Assembly (NCBI RefSeq): GCF_001865995.1
Contig: NZ_MLQQ01000040.1
Span: 124,001-188,000, forward strand
DNA: 64,000 nucleotides
Source of the DNA: Anaerobacillus arseniciselenatis
GTDB lineage: Bacteria > Bacillota > Bacilli > Bacillales > Anaerobacillaceae
Direction of reading: 5' to 3'
Below the pieces are notes generated by a model that saw only the letters and a program-made list of their open reading frames with translations, did no database searches and was not told the origin of the DNA. This document shows positions 26,643 through 35,346 of this stretch, piece after piece; positions within the stretch are counted from its first letter, which is position 1, and each line of letters begins with the position of its first letter. A program made the translations under genes and the position numbers.

Positions 26643-27215
26643 ATGAAAAGAGTGACGAAAATGAGCGTAATTATTCCTTTTGAAACGATGATCAAAAACG
26701 GACAGCGTGTTCTCATCCGTAGTGCTACCGATAAAGATGCTACCCAGATTATGACATTAAGCTACGATGTTATTAATGAAAGTAAAACATTAATTGCAAC
26801 TTCCGAAGAATTTAATATAACCACTGATGAACAAAAAAAATTTATTCATTTGTACAATAATATTCCATTAAACTGTATCCTCGTTGCTGAAATTAACCAC
26901 TGTATTATCGGAATGCTCACTTTTCAATGTGGGACGTTAAAAAAATACTCACACCACGGAACGATTGGTATGATTGTTGACAAACGTTGGAGGGGAATGG
27001 GGATTGGTAAAGCTTTGCTAACATCGTTAATCAAATGGGCTTACTTTCAACCTACACTCGAAAAGCTTTGTTTAGAAGTGCTCGCTTCAAATACAAACGC
27101 TATATCCTTATATAAAAAATTCGGGTTTATTGAAGAAGGCCGTCAAATAAAGCAAGTGAAGAAATCAGCTGGAGAGTATGATGACATTATTTTAATGGGG
27201 AAGTTCTTATTCTAG
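26643..27215 (+). CDS. GNAT-family N-acetyltransferase
   Basis: A 190-residue GCN5-related acetyltransferase. The acetyl-CoA-binding motif A is VDKRWRGMGIGKALL (about residues 112-126) and motif B is NTNAISLYKKFGF with EEGRQIK, as in RimJ/YhhY-like proteins. The start is uncertain: ATG 26643 has no clear ribosome site, and ATG 26661 has only a weak AAAAGAGTGA. Its stop abuts an F3 terminator. The acetylated substrate is unknown. Confidence 0.8.
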   Translation: MKRVTKMSVIIPFETMIKNGQRVLIRSATDKDATQIMTLSYDVINESKTLIATSEEFNITTDEQKKFIHLYNNIPLNCILVAEINHCIIGMLTFQCGTLKKYSHHGTIGMIVDKRWRGMGIGKALLTSLIKWAYFQPTLEKLCLEVLASNTNAISLYKKFGFIEEGRQIKQVKKSAGEYDDIILMGKFLF

Positions 27216-27269
27216 GGCGGGGGCTGTTCCATAAGTGTCTGACACTTTGTTTTGGAATAACCCCTGCCC
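27215..27269. terminator. F3 bidirectional terminator
   Basis: GGGCGGGGGCTGTTCC and GGAATAACCCCTGCCC flank GTGTCTGACAC. It begins on the last base of the GNAT stop codon and serves the convergent YbjQ-like gene too. TTTTC follows on plus. Confidence 0.75.
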
Positions 27270-27289
27270 TTTTCTGCTTTCAATTAATT

Positions 27290-27604
27290 TTATTCAACAA
27301 TAACAGCTGTACCGTATGCTACAATTTCAGAAGCACTATTCATAACACCTGAAGTTTGCAAACGAACGCCTACAATCGCATTAGCCCCCATTCCTTCAGC
27401 TTCTTTCACCATTCTAGCAATCGCTGTTTTTCTTGCTTTATCCATCATATCGGAGTATTCTTTGATTTCTCCACCTACAATATTTTTTAATCCAGCTAAA
27501 ATATCACTTCCAATATGTTTTGCTTGAATTGTACTTCCTTTAACAAATCCTTTGTGGGATACAACTTTTTTTCCTGGAACTGCATCAGTAGTTGCTATAA
27601 TCAT
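27290..27604 (-). CDS. YbjQ/UPF0145 family protein
   Basis: A 104-residue cytoplasmic protein of the YbjQ (UPF0145, heavy-metal-binding-like) family. The conserved C-terminal block MVKEAEGMGANAIVGVRL and GTAVIVE are present and the length is normal. Function is unknown; some members form pentamers. Three consecutive in-frame ATG codons (27610-27604) follow AGAGAGGAAG, and the third is preferred for spacing. The start overlaps the end of the preceding small membrane protein gene, so the two are coupled. Confidence 0.8.
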   Translation of the reverse strand: MIIATTDAVPGKKVVSHKGFVKGSTIQAKHIGSDILAGLKNIVGGEIKEYSDMMDKARKTAIARMVKEAEGMGANAIVGVRLQTSGVMNSASEIVAYGTAVIVE

Positions 27605-27788
27605 CATCATCTTCCTCTCTTTTTTCTTTTATTCTTTCCATGATTAATAATACAAAAACGATAATCCAACCTAAAATGTGAAAAGCGAATAAATAAACGG
27701 CAGTGACGAAATCGATAAAAAAATAAATAATCGCGACAATTTGCAATAGGACGGTTACGACTAAAGTAATTGATTTTAAATTAAGCAT
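27585..27788 (-). CDS. Small two-helix membrane protein
   Basis: A 67-residue protein with two hydrophobic segments (about residues 7-29 and 32-50) and a charged tail (MERIKEKREEDDDDYSNY). AAAAAAGGAGACC precedes the ATG. It overlaps the YbjQ-like gene by about 20-26 bases on the same strand, so they form an operon. I recognise no family; a membrane partner for the YbjQ-like protein is an inference from overlap alone. Confidence 0.65.
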   Translation of the reverse strand: MLNLKSITLVVTVLLQIVAIIYFFIDFVTAVYLFAFHILGWIIVFVLLIMERIKEKREEDDDDYSNY

Positions 27789-27943
27789 TGAAATGGTCTC
27801 CTTTTTTTATCCACCATTATTATAGTACGAATCACTCATTAATTACAGTTTTTTTGTTAATCAATCCCAATTACGGTTAAGATGATTAATGGTTAATGAT
27901 ACTTTTACCTCTAATTATAAATAGTTCAATAATAACAACTGAG

Positions 27944-28060
27944 TCAAATTCATAATTACTTAAAGTGAGCCATATCAAACTATATTCAGTTACGAGCGAC
28001 TTAACGTAACTATAATATATAGATACTTAATGGCGATAATATTGAATGATGAAATTCATT
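27944..28060. repeat. F1 palindromic repeat upstream of the DUF4080 gene
   Basis: AAATTCATAATTAC to GATGAAATTCATT, with GAGCCATATCA near the left, inner arms around TATATTCAGTTACG and CGTAACTATAATA, and TAATGGCG near the right. It fills much of the 338-bp gap 27789-28126, ending about 65 bp before the next start. Confidence 0.75.
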
Positions 28061-28126
28061 AAACTAAAAAAGTGATTTATGATAAAATACGATAGTGTCA
28101 ATTAAAGATGAATTGAGGGATTTCCT

Positions 28127-29896
28127 TTGAAAATAGTACTAACTACGTTAAACGCAAAATTTATTCACACTGCACTTTCACTGCGCCTATTAAAAACTTA
28201 TACAGCTTCTGAATACGACACAGAAATTAAAGAGTATACAATTAAAGACCCTATTTTAAATATCGTTACAGACCTTTACGGTGAAAATCCTGATGTGATC
28301 GGCTTTAGTTGTTACATTTGGAATATCGAAAAAACGATTGAAATCGTCAAGATGCTCAAAAAAGTAAAACCATCTTTAAAAATCATTTTAGGTGGACCTG
28401 AAGTTTCTTTTGATGTTCCGTATTGGATGGAACGAGTGCCAGAGGTAGATTTTATCGTTTCAAATGAGGGCGAAGAAACGTTTAAACATTTATTAGATGA
28501 AATTACAGGAGCACAAAAATATCACCTCGTGTTTGGCATGAGCTACCGTAAAGACGGCGAAATCATCGTCAACCCTCCAAGACCGAATATGAAGCTGGAT
28601 ACGATCCCTACAGCTTATCGATTTCAAGAAGATAAAGCCGATTTAAACAAACGTATCGTTTATTTTGAAACAAGCCGTGGTTGTCCGTTTAGTTGTCAGT
28701 TTTGCTTATCTTCAATCGAGGTAGGGGTTCGTTATTTTGACATCGAGCGTGTTAAAGAAGATTTGCTTTACCTAATAAATAACGGAGCTAAATTAATTAA
28801 GTTTATCGACCGTACATTTAACATTAAACGTGACTATGCCTTAGAAATTTTCCAGTTTTTAATTGATAATCATCAAGGTTGTGTGTTTCAATTTGAAATT
28901 ACAGCAGACATTATGCGCCCTGAGGTGTTAGAGTTTCTAAACACTCACGCCCCTCCAGGAATCTTCCGGTTTGAAATTGGGATTCAGTCAACAAATGACG
29001 CAACGAATGAATTAGTAAAGCGCAAGCAAAACTTTGAAAAGCTATCAAGGACGGTAACGATGGTTAAAGATGGTGGAAAAATCGATCAACACCTCGACTT
29101 AATTGCTGGTCTTCCTGAGGAAAATTACGATTCCTTTAGAAAAACATTCAATGATGTATTTGCAATGCGACCTGAAGAACTACAATTAGGTTTCTTAAAA
29201 ATGTTGCGTGGCACAGGATTACGAAATCAAGCGGAACAATATGGATACATTTATATGGACCAATCACCGTACGAAATTTTAGGAAATAATGTGCTATCTT
29301 TTTCAGAGATTATTCGAATTAAGCGTGTTGAAGATATATTAGAAAAGTATTGGAACGCTCACCGCATGGATACGACGATTGAATTTTTGATTAAAAATGA
29401 GTTCGAAACAGCGTTCGACTTCTTCCAACAATTCGGAGATTTTTGGGACGGGCAAGGCTGGTCAAAAATTGGTCATCAGCTCGAAGATTTATTTTTACGG
29501 CTTGAGCAATTTTTGCAAAGTCGTTCTACTAAAGATATGGAAATTATTAAAGGGTTAATGATTTATGACTTCTTTTTAAATCATAAACATAAGCCTCGTA
29601 AAACGTGGTGGGAATTCACACTTACAAAACAATCACAATCTAAATTCCTTGAGTTTGTATCCGAAAATAGTGAGCTTGTATCAACAGCATTTGCCGAAAT
29701 GCAGCTTTCAGTAAAAGATCTGCATAAACATACGATGATTGAAGTCATTCCTTTTAACTTAGATCACTATTTACGAACAGAGGAAGTCATACTTGAACCT
29801 TCGCTACTAATCGCCTACTTTAATACGAAACAGCAGCTTTGCGAACCGTTCGTACTAAGTGAAATGTCCATTTGTGGTGTCTCCCCTGTAAATTAG
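28127..29896 (+). CDS. B12-binding-domain radical SAM protein (DUF4080)
   Basis: A 589-residue protein with an N-terminal cobalamin-binding-like Rossmann domain (about residues 1-140, with ILGGPEVSFD), a radical SAM core whose cluster motif is CPFSCQFC (about residues 187-194), and a C-terminal DUF4080 region. Family reaction unknown; class B radical SAM proteins often do methylations. The B12 domain lacks an obvious DxHxxG motif. The start is TTG with GAGGGAT upstream. The last ten codons lie in one arm of a 16-bp inverted repeat (29866-30004). Single-gene unit after an F1 repeat. Confidence 0.85.
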   Translation: MKIVLTTLNAKFIHTALSLRLLKTYTASEYDTEIKEYTIKDPILNIVTDLYGENPDVIGFSCYIWNIEKTIEIVKMLKKVKPSLKIILGGPEVSFDVPYWMERVPEVDFIVSNEGEETFKHLLDEITGAQKYHLVFGMSYRKDGEIIVNPPRPNMKLDTIPTAYRFQEDKADLNKRIVYFETSRGCPFSCQFCLSSIEVGVRYFDIERVKEDLLYLINNGAKLIKFIDRTFNIKRDYALEIFQFLIDNHQGCVFQFEITADIMRPEVLEFLNTHAPPGIFRFEIGIQSTNDATNELVKRKQNFEKLSRTVTMVKDGGKIDQHLDLIAGLPEENYDSFRKTFNDVFAMRPEELQLGFLKMLRGTGLRNQAEQYGYIYMDQSPYEILGNNVLSFSEIIRIKRVEDILEKYWNAHRMDTTIEFLIKNEFETAFDFFQQFGDFWDGQGWSKIGHQLEDLFLRLEQFLQSRSTKDMEIIKGLMIYDFFLNHKHKPRKTWWEFTLTKQSQSKFLEFVSENSELVSTAFAEMQLSVKDLHKHTMIEVIPFNLDHYLRTEEVILEPSLLIAYFNTKQQLCEPFVLSEMSICGVSPVN

Positions 29897-30004
29897 TTGC
29901 TACGGGAAAGTTTACTTTCTTTGATTGAGTATTTCTTAGCAACTTTATTACAGGGCTGTTGGGTGAAAGTGAACTTTCGCTGGTGTCTGACACCACAAAT
30001 GGAC
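29866..30004. terminator. Long-range inverted repeat over the DUF4080 gene end
   Basis: A perfect 16-bp inverted repeat: GTCCATTTGTGGTGTC (29866-29881, inside the coding region) and GACACCACAAATGGAC (29989-30004). The right arm overlaps a GGTGTCTGACACC palindrome typical of F3 hairpins. The 107-base interior has smaller pairings. Probably an F3-type terminator with one arm in the gene. Confidence 0.6.
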
Positions 30005-30058
30005 AAATCGTTAATTTGTCTTTCTGGAATGGACACTTTTATGCAAACAATACCTTTA

Positions 30059-31315
30059 TTACTCTAATTTTTCACTATATTGCCTGATGTGCGTAATTCG
30101 ATCAACCATTGGTGGGTGCGTATATCGTAAAATTTTTACGATGGTTGGTGGATTTACATCCGCTAACCCTTCCACCGACAGCTTATGAAAAGTTGAGACA
30201 GCAGCATCTGCATCTTCTGTTAAATCAATCGCGTAACGATCGGACTGATACTCGTAAGCTCTTGAAATAGCATTTGAAAAAGGACTTGATACAAAGCTTA
30301 ATAGTGAAAAAATCAACAATATAATTGGTAAGGCTGCTAAGTCAGCCTTTTTTATATTGAGATATTTACCGAGATTATTAATCGTCACACTATACAATTT
30401 ACTAGTTATATATAAAGCAACAAAAGAGGCTACAATCGAACCGAGTAATAAAAGCTGAAGATGTTTTAAGTCATAGTGCCCCATTTCATGTGCCATGACA
30501 AATAGCACTTCATCTTTTGTCAGTTTTTCTAATGTCGTATCCCACAACACAATCCTCAAATTGCTACCAATCCCAGTCACGTATGCATTTAATGAGTTTG
30601 TTTTATCTGACATCGTAACTTCGTATACTCGATCAGCTGGGATATCGGCTTTATTTGCTAACTGTAATATCTCTGTTTCTAATTCCTTATCTTTTATTGG
30701 ATAAAAATCATGATATAGCGGATCAACAACCACTGGTTGAATAAACATTAAAAACAAAGTAAAAGGAATCGACAGTAGCCACGTATAAAACCACCATTTT
30801 TTAGGACTCTTTGAAATTAATAGCATGATCACATAAGCAATGATAGTTAAAATAATGGCGCCTACCCAAAACGAGACTAATTGGTCCCTCATCCAGTTAT
30901 GAAAAGGTTGAATCGATATCCCAAAGTCTTTACTAATAGAATACGAAAAATATTTGATAGGAAAACTAACTAGCCAACTAAAACTAGATAGTAAAATAAC
31001 ATATATCGCGGTTTGCAAAAAGCGAAACTTCAACTTTGCCTCTGACCATCGGGCAAATATTCGTGAAAGACCAAAACAAAGAACAAATAAATAGATCATC
31101 CATTCAAAAGGTGTATGAACAAAATAAAGCACATTTCGCCATTTTGAAAACTCTTGAGATAACATTAATTGCTCTTCATCCATGAAAGTTTGCGGATCTG
31201 CTTCTGTACCAATATAATGCTCAGGTAAAGGTGTATCTACCGTAAACAAATACGTTGAAATTGCTACAGCATATAGAGCATAGATAATTACAACACCGAA
31301 AAATACTTTTTTCAT
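30059..31315 (-). CDS. M48-family membrane zinc metalloprotease
   Basis: A 418-residue Ste24/CAAX prenyl protease-like M48 peptidase. The zinc motif is HEMGH in FVMAHEMGHYDL, with the third ligand Glu in EYQSDRYAIDL. Several hydrophobic helices flank the catalytic part and an N-terminal anchor is followed by an extracytoplasmic loop. It is likely a membrane-protein quality-control protease. The start is set at ATG 31315, with GGAGGGAAAG upstream; a longer frame begins at 31330 within the ribosome site region. Confidence 0.87.
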   Translation of the reverse strand: MKKVFFGVVIIYALYAVAISTYLFTVDTPLPEHYIGTEADPQTFMDEEQLMLSQEFSKWRNVLYFVHTPFEWMIYLFVLCFGLSRIFARWSEAKLKFRFLQTAIYVILLSSFSWLVSFPIKYFSYSISKDFGISIQPFHNWMRDQLVSFWVGAIILTIIAYVIMLLISKSPKKWWFYTWLLSIPFTLFLMFIQPVVVDPLYHDFYPIKDKELETEILQLANKADIPADRVYEVTMSDKTNSLNAYVTGIGSNLRIVLWDTTLEKLTKDEVLFVMAHEMGHYDLKHLQLLLLGSIVASFVALYITSKLYSVTINNLGKYLNIKKADLAALPIILLIFSLLSFVSSPFSNAISRAYEYQSDRYAIDLTEDADAAVSTFHKLSVEGLADVNPPTIVKILRYTHPPMVDRITHIRQYSEKLE

Positions 31316-31418
31316 TGTCTTTCCCTCCAATTTTCGTTCAAAACTATTAAAGATAACTGGACAAAGTCCTCCTTTATTAGTTTAGATGTAGTGAAGAGAA
31401 ATAGAACTAAAATCCAAA

Positions 31419-31461
31419 GAGGGGGCCAAAAAGTGTCTGACACACTTGTTTTGGTCCCCTC
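31419..31461 (-). terminator. F3 terminator after the soluble chemoreceptor gene
   Basis: GAGGGGGCCAAAA and TTTTGGTCCCCTC form a strong stem around AAGTGTCTGACACACTT, 14 bp downstream of the chemoreceptor stop. Confidence 0.7.
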
Positions 31462-31474
31462 TCAATTCTAGCGA

Positions 31475-32353
31475 CTATGTTTTTTTCGTTTCTGCTACTA
31501 AATTTGTCATCGCTTTTTCAACAACACCAATTAAATGTTCCATCTCTACCATAGAGCTTGTCTGCTCCTCAATAATAGCTGTATTTGTTTCAACTTGCTC
31601 TTGAATTGTTTGGAATATTTCTTGAATTTCCTCTAAAATTACACTTACACCCGCAACTGAATCTTCACTTTCACTTGCTAGTTTACGAATTTCTTTTGCA
31701 ACTACAGCAAAGCCCAGGCCTGCTTGTCCAGCGCGGGCCGCCTCGATACCAGCATTTAAGCCTAATATTTTGCTTTGACTACTCACCTGTTTAATTATTT
31801 TTAATACTTCTTCCATTTTTTTCACTTTTTCAATTGAAGCTTCTGTCGTATTTTGAGTTTTAAATGTAGAACGTTCTACTTCTTTAGATCCTGTCGTTAC
31901 TTCTTCTGTTTTTTCGAGCATTGACTGCAAGTGTCCGTTGATAGATTCAATCGTATTTGTTAAGTGATCTAGCATTTCCTTATTTTCTAAATAAAGTGTA
32001 ATCGTTCTTCTCGTTAATCCTAGTATTGGCCTTATTGCTTCGGGATCACCCCCAACTCCTAAGTTGGCTAAGCGCTGCCCCTTATAGATTACAGGTAAGT
32101 TTATCCCTGCACGTGGCGCTTCATCACCCATTTGTTCTTTTAGCCTCTCATGCTCCTCTTGAGTGACTACACCCTCCTCAATGATTCCGTCTATCACTTT
32201 TTTACCTACCGAATGAAAATCTCCAATTCGTTCTTTATCATATGCTGCAAATATGGTTCCTTCTTGGTTTACAAATATTAATCGATAACCAGTCTCTTCA
32301 CTTACTATTTGACATATATGTTGAGCAAATTCATCAGACAATAAACTTTTCAT
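31475..32353 (-). CDS. Soluble chemoreceptor with sugar-diacid recognition domain
   Basis: A 292-residue cytoplasmic methyl-accepting-type protein without membrane segments. Residues about 1-130 match the putative sugar diacid recognition domain (Diacid_rec) known from CdaR-type regulators ([38 protein letters not shown]). Residues about 150-290 form a short signalling hairpin with the conserved tip [20 protein letters not shown]. It resembles short soluble transducers of Bacillus such as YfmS. It may report intracellular glycolate/glycerate-type metabolites to CheA. The short hairpin probably lacks full methylation helices. Confidence 0.8.
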   Translation of the reverse strand: MKSLLSDEFAQHICQIVSEETGYRLIFVNQEGTIFAAYDKERIGDFHSVGKKVIDGIIEEGVVTQEEHERLKEQMGDEAPRAGINLPVIYKGQRLANLGVGGDPEAIRPILGLTRRTITLYLENKEMLDHLTNTIESINGHLQSMLEKTEEVTTGSKEVERSTFKTQNTTEASIEKVKKMEEVLKIIKQVSSQSKILGLNAGIEAARAGQAGLGFAVVAKEIRKLASESEDSVAGVSVILEEIQEIFQTIQEQVETNTAIIEEQTSSMVEMEHLIGVVEKAMTNLVAETKKT

Positions 32354-32501
32354 CCCATTCTCCCCCTCTTTGATGACACTAACAGTCCTCCCTTAATAAA
32401 GTTGGCTATACAAACCAATCAGAGTGTAAGGTTATATGGTCATCACATATGTACTAATTTTATCAGAATATAATGTGATTTCTATAACAAAAATCACTGT
32501 T

Positions 32502-32678
32502 TTATAAGAAAAGCCTCCACAATAAATGTGAAGGCTTTTTATGAAATTCTGTCGGCATCGTCGCCCCTTCATTTTCAAAGGTTACATTCAAATTTTCCAA
32601 AAGCTGCTGATTACTAGAACACCCTATTATTAACATTAACACTGTAAAAAATGTCACAAATAAGTTAAACTTATTCAA
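32502..32678 (-). pseudogene. Truncated small lipoprotein remnant
   Basis: A 58-codon frame from TTG 32678 (GAGGTGAGG upstream) with a convincing lipoprotein signal peptide (lipobox LIIGC) and about 25 mature residues (SSNQQLLENLNVTFENEGA). The frame then runs through a hairpin terminator, so its last 15 codons are probably not native. Likely the 5' stump of a longer lipoprotein gene in a decayed region. The intact function is unknown. Confidence 0.4.
32509..32540. terminator. Hairpin in the lipoprotein remnant
   Basis: AAAAGCCT and AGGCTTTT with inner CAC/GTG pairing and an AATAAAT loop; T-rich on both sides. It lies in the 583-bp gap 32354-32936, which also holds the lipoprotein stump and an F2 unit. 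Confidence 0.6.
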
Positions 32679-32785
32679 GATAACCTCACCTCATTTTAGT
32701 ATGATTGTATTATGAACTCATAGAAAGAAAATAACACTTATAACAGCACTTATCAAAACATTGATTTAGTAAACATTTTGTATGA

Positions 32786-32890
32786 AAAAAGGCGGATGAT
32801 TTCGTGAACGAGCCTCTGAAATTCGTTAGAAGATCACAGTGAAGAGAAGGAAATTATCCGCCTTTTCCATATTAGATGGTGCCGGTATAT
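32786..32890. repeat. F2 repeat with GGCGGAT arms
   Basis: AAAAGGCGGATGATTTC (32787-32803) pairs with GAAATTATCCGCCTTTT (32850-32866), with one G-T pair. The F2 core is in inverted orientation between them (GAACGAGCCTCTGAAATTCG). The flank TTAGATGGTGCCGG follows. Confidence 0.7.
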
Positions 32891-32936
32891 CGTCATAAAC
32901 ATTTTGTATGTTAATAATTTATTGGAGGAAATCAAA

Positions 32937-33458
32937 ATGGCAAATAAACTATCAATTGCATTTATTTTATTTATTTTGAGTGGTATGGCTTATACGGTCT
33001 ATGGTTTTTGGGCAGTAGATGAAAACCCAGATATTATAACTGTGGAACGCTTTAATGATGAAGAACCAATTTTATTAGACAATTATATCGGTGAAAAGAA
33101 AACGATTTTACAATTCGTAGCTGTTCCGTGCGAATGTTGTAGCTTTTCGATGCCGTTTATTCAACAGTTTGCTGCCGAGCAAGATGAGATTGAAGTAATT
33201 ACGATTGTTTTCCACGGTCGCCGTGGAGAAATTCAAGATAAGTTTGAAAATGAATATAAAGCTACTCATTTATATGGACTTGATTTAGATCGAAGTATTG
33301 CTAACTATTACGGGGCAAACGTCTCACCGACTTACGTATTCTTTGATGAAGCTGGGAATAATCTTGGTGCTTATCCTTATATTATTTTAGATGCTGAGGA
33401 GCTAGAGCAACGTTACGATGATGCTTATAAGAAGTTTAACAATGAAGGGGAAGCATAA
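32937..33458 (+). CDS. Membrane-anchored thioredoxin-like (TlpA/redoxin) protein
   Basis: A 173-residue protein with an N-terminal membrane anchor (about residues 5-25) and an extracytoplasmic thioredoxin-like domain. In place of a plain CxxC it has CECC (VPCECCSFSMPF, about residues 71-82); the cis-Pro loop is VSPTYVFF. The start ATG 32937 has GGAGG 8 bases upstream. Its stop overlaps the start of a ccdA remnant (TAATG), as expected for a redoxin coupled to its membrane electron donor. With ccdA broken, its function may be lost or served by another CcdA. Confidence 0.75.
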   Translation: MANKLSIAFILFILSGMAYTVYGFWAVDENPDIITVERFNDEEPILLDNYIGEKKTILQFVAVPCECCSFSMPFIQQFAAEQDEIEVITIVFHGRRGEIQDKFENEYKATHLYGLDLDRSIANYYGANVSPTYVFFDEAGNNLGAYPYIILDAEELEQRYDDAYKKFNNEGEA

Positions 33459-33741
33459 TGGATTACCTTCTCGCCTTTACTGCAGGGATATTATCATTTA
33501 CATCTGCATGTATTTTACCGTTAATTCCTAGTTATTTAGCTGTGATCACCGGGCTATCTGTTACTGAATTTTAGGATTGCTCTTTTTACTAATCGGAATA
33601 TTAAGTACACTTGGCTTTCAATTTATTAACGTTTTAAAAAGACATGTACGTACAATCTCAATCGTTAGTGGTGTTCTTTTAATTATTTTAGGATTACTCT
33701 TAATTACTGGCAACATGGCTTATATAACACCAACAATATAG
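33458..33741 (+). pseudogene. ccdA: ccdA remnant with large internal deletion
   Basis: The first 38 codons encode a CcdA-like start (MDYLLAFTAGILSFTSACIL, then PLIPSYLAVITG) and end at TAG 33572-33574. From 33571, in another frame, a CcdA-like C-terminus follows (GLLFLLIGILSTLG, VSGVLLIILGLLL) to TAG 33739-33741. CcdA is usually about 235 residues, so roughly 140 codons are missing and the joint is out of frame. The ATG overlaps the redoxin stop. Confidence 0.75.
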
Positions 33742-33755
33742 CAAAATTCATAGTA

Positions 33756-33882
33756 AAAAGGGGCTGCCCCATAAGGTCTGACACCATGCAGAACTTACTA
33801 AATATAGACGTATAAATGTATGTATCCGTCTATATTTGGTGCCTAACGGTGTTTGCCACTTACTTTTGGGACCGCCCCTTTT
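33756..33882. terminator. Long F3 element between convergent genes
   Basis: AAAAGGGGCTGCCCCATAAG and CTTTTGGGACCGCCCCTTTT form the outer stem. Inside are GGTCTGACACC and the pair AAATATAGACG/CGTCTATATTT, shared with the long F3 copies at 40921 and 48826. It lies between the ccdA remnant and the PAP2 gene. Confidence 0.7.
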
Positions 33883-33929
33883 CAAACTTTTTTCCTTAAA
33901 CATTGTTGCTTTTGAACAATCTTTAATTA

Positions 33930-34838
33930 TTACATTCTATTAGTGAACGTTGGAAAATATCCTTTTTCTTCTTTATCGTAAATTTTAAACAGGACAAAAA
34001 TATAAGGTGCTAAAAATAATCCCCAAAGACCAATTAATGCATAGCGAATAAAATCAAAAATAAACATATCTGGAAAAACGAACTTAAAACCTTCCTGGAT
34101 TGCAAACATTCCAACTAAGCCAATCATAAAAGCAATACCTTTTCGAATAAAGCTAGCACTGATTTCCATTTTCACGAATTTACTTTCTAATATGTATCCA
34201 ACTCCTGCTCCTAAAAGTAATCCTGCAAATTTAAAACCCTCTTCTTCTGGGAACAAAAATACGAGAATTATAGGAACGATAACAGCTAAAATGAGTTGTA
34301 GACCAACATTAATCTTCGATAAAAAATTCTTGACATAAATTGCGATAATAATAATCCCAATACCTAAAGCAACCCCTGCAATGATGTCTGTTGGCCAATG
34401 TAGTCCGGTGTAAAGTCTAGATATAGATATAAAGAAGATTAACGAACATGCTAGCGCAATAAAAACTGACGTTCGAAATATGTAAGCTAAATACCCCCAA
34501 AGCGTTGCCGACCCTTGTGCATGTCCACTAGGAAACGAATCATGTGGGTAATGACTCCCTGCATCAGCTGCAGAGCTAATAAATAAAGAATTAACCCCTT
34601 CAGCACCGATCGGTCTAGTGACTGCGAAATAAATTTTCAAGAAAGAATTAATATATATTGAAAATATGAAAATGTAAAAAAGACGAAAGCCTATCGGTTT
34701 TGATATACACCAATAAATTAATGGTAAAATTATAAAATAAAACTCTTCATTCCCTAAAAACGTAAACACCCTTGCAAATTGATCTAAAAAAGGATGTTGT
34801 AGTTGTGTAAACCATTGTAAAATTTCTAATTGACTCAT
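33930..34838 (-). CDS. PAP2-superfamily membrane phosphatase
   Basis: A 302-residue membrane protein of the type 2 phosphatidic acid phosphatase superfamily. The three catalytic motifs are present: KIYFAVTRPIG, DSFPSGHAQGS and SRLYTGLHWPTD. The C-terminal half adds further hydrophobic helices beyond the minimal domain. Likely a lipid phosphatase acting on undecaprenyl pyrophosphate or phosphatidylglycerol phosphate; which one is not readable. ATG with TGGAGGAAG upstream; monocistronic. Confidence 0.85.
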   Translation of the reverse strand: MSQLEILQWFTQLQHPFLDQFARVFTFLGNEEFYFIILPLIYWCISKPIGFRLFYIFIFSIYINSFLKIYFAVTRPIGAEGVNSLFISSAADAGSHYPHDSFPSGHAQGSATLWGYLAYIFRTSVFIALACSLIFFISISRLYTGLHWPTDIIAGVALGIGIIIIAIYVKNFLSKINVGLQLILAVIVPIILVFLFPEEEGFKFAGLLLGAGVGYILESKFVKMEISASFIRKGIAFMIGLVGMFAIQEGFKFVFPDMFIFDFIRYALIGLWGLFLAPYIFVLFKIYDKEEKGYFPTFTNRM

Positions 34839-34904
34839 TATCTTCCTCCATTAATTTAATTTATTTGTCCGATAAATTAGTAGAAACTCTGATGTAATCA
34901 CATA

Positions 34905-35190
34905 CAAAACCCGCATGACTATTCCGTCACTATCTAAAATATAAAATATCGGTCGCCTTTCTTTCGCTTCGCTGTAAAGCTACTGACCTCAATCACATCA
35001 TGTCAAGCATCTTAGCGAAGACTTCGTGCTGCTTTGCGACGAGTAACCGCAGGAGCACCTTCTGACGAATTTTAGAGGCTCACTCAAGAAAAGCGACCGA
35101 GCATTCTTTTTTCATATAAAACTCTCCTGTCGCCACACAGTCACCATCTAACATGAAAAGTCGTACGAGGGTCCTTACCAACTTACCACT
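34905..35190. repeat. F2 repeats downstream of meaB
   Basis: Arms TCGGTCGCCTTT (34949-34960) and AAAAGCGACCGA (35089-35100) surround the long F2 core with CTGACCTCAATCACATCATG and GACGAGTAACCGCAGGAGCA. A second partial unit follows (CACCATCTAACATGAAAAG). It fills much of the 508-bp gap 34839-35346. Confidence 0.7.
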
Positions 35191-35298
35191 CAATTATAAT
35201 GGATATCTTTAACAACCGCACCTAAATTGTTCTCTTACACACTTTTTTACACATATATAAGGTATATTTTTTATAACAATAATTTCTGAAATCATTAT

Positions 35299-35334
35299 AA
35301 AAAGGCTAAGAGAAAATAAATTCTCTTGCCTTTT
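35299..35334 (-). terminator. Terminator of the mut operon
   Basis: AAAAAGGCTAAGAGAA and TTCTCTTGCCTTTT pair with one bulge. It lies 12 bp after the meaB stop, with T-rich sequence following on the minus strand. Confidence 0.7.
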
Positions 35335-35346
35335 ATATTTTAATAT

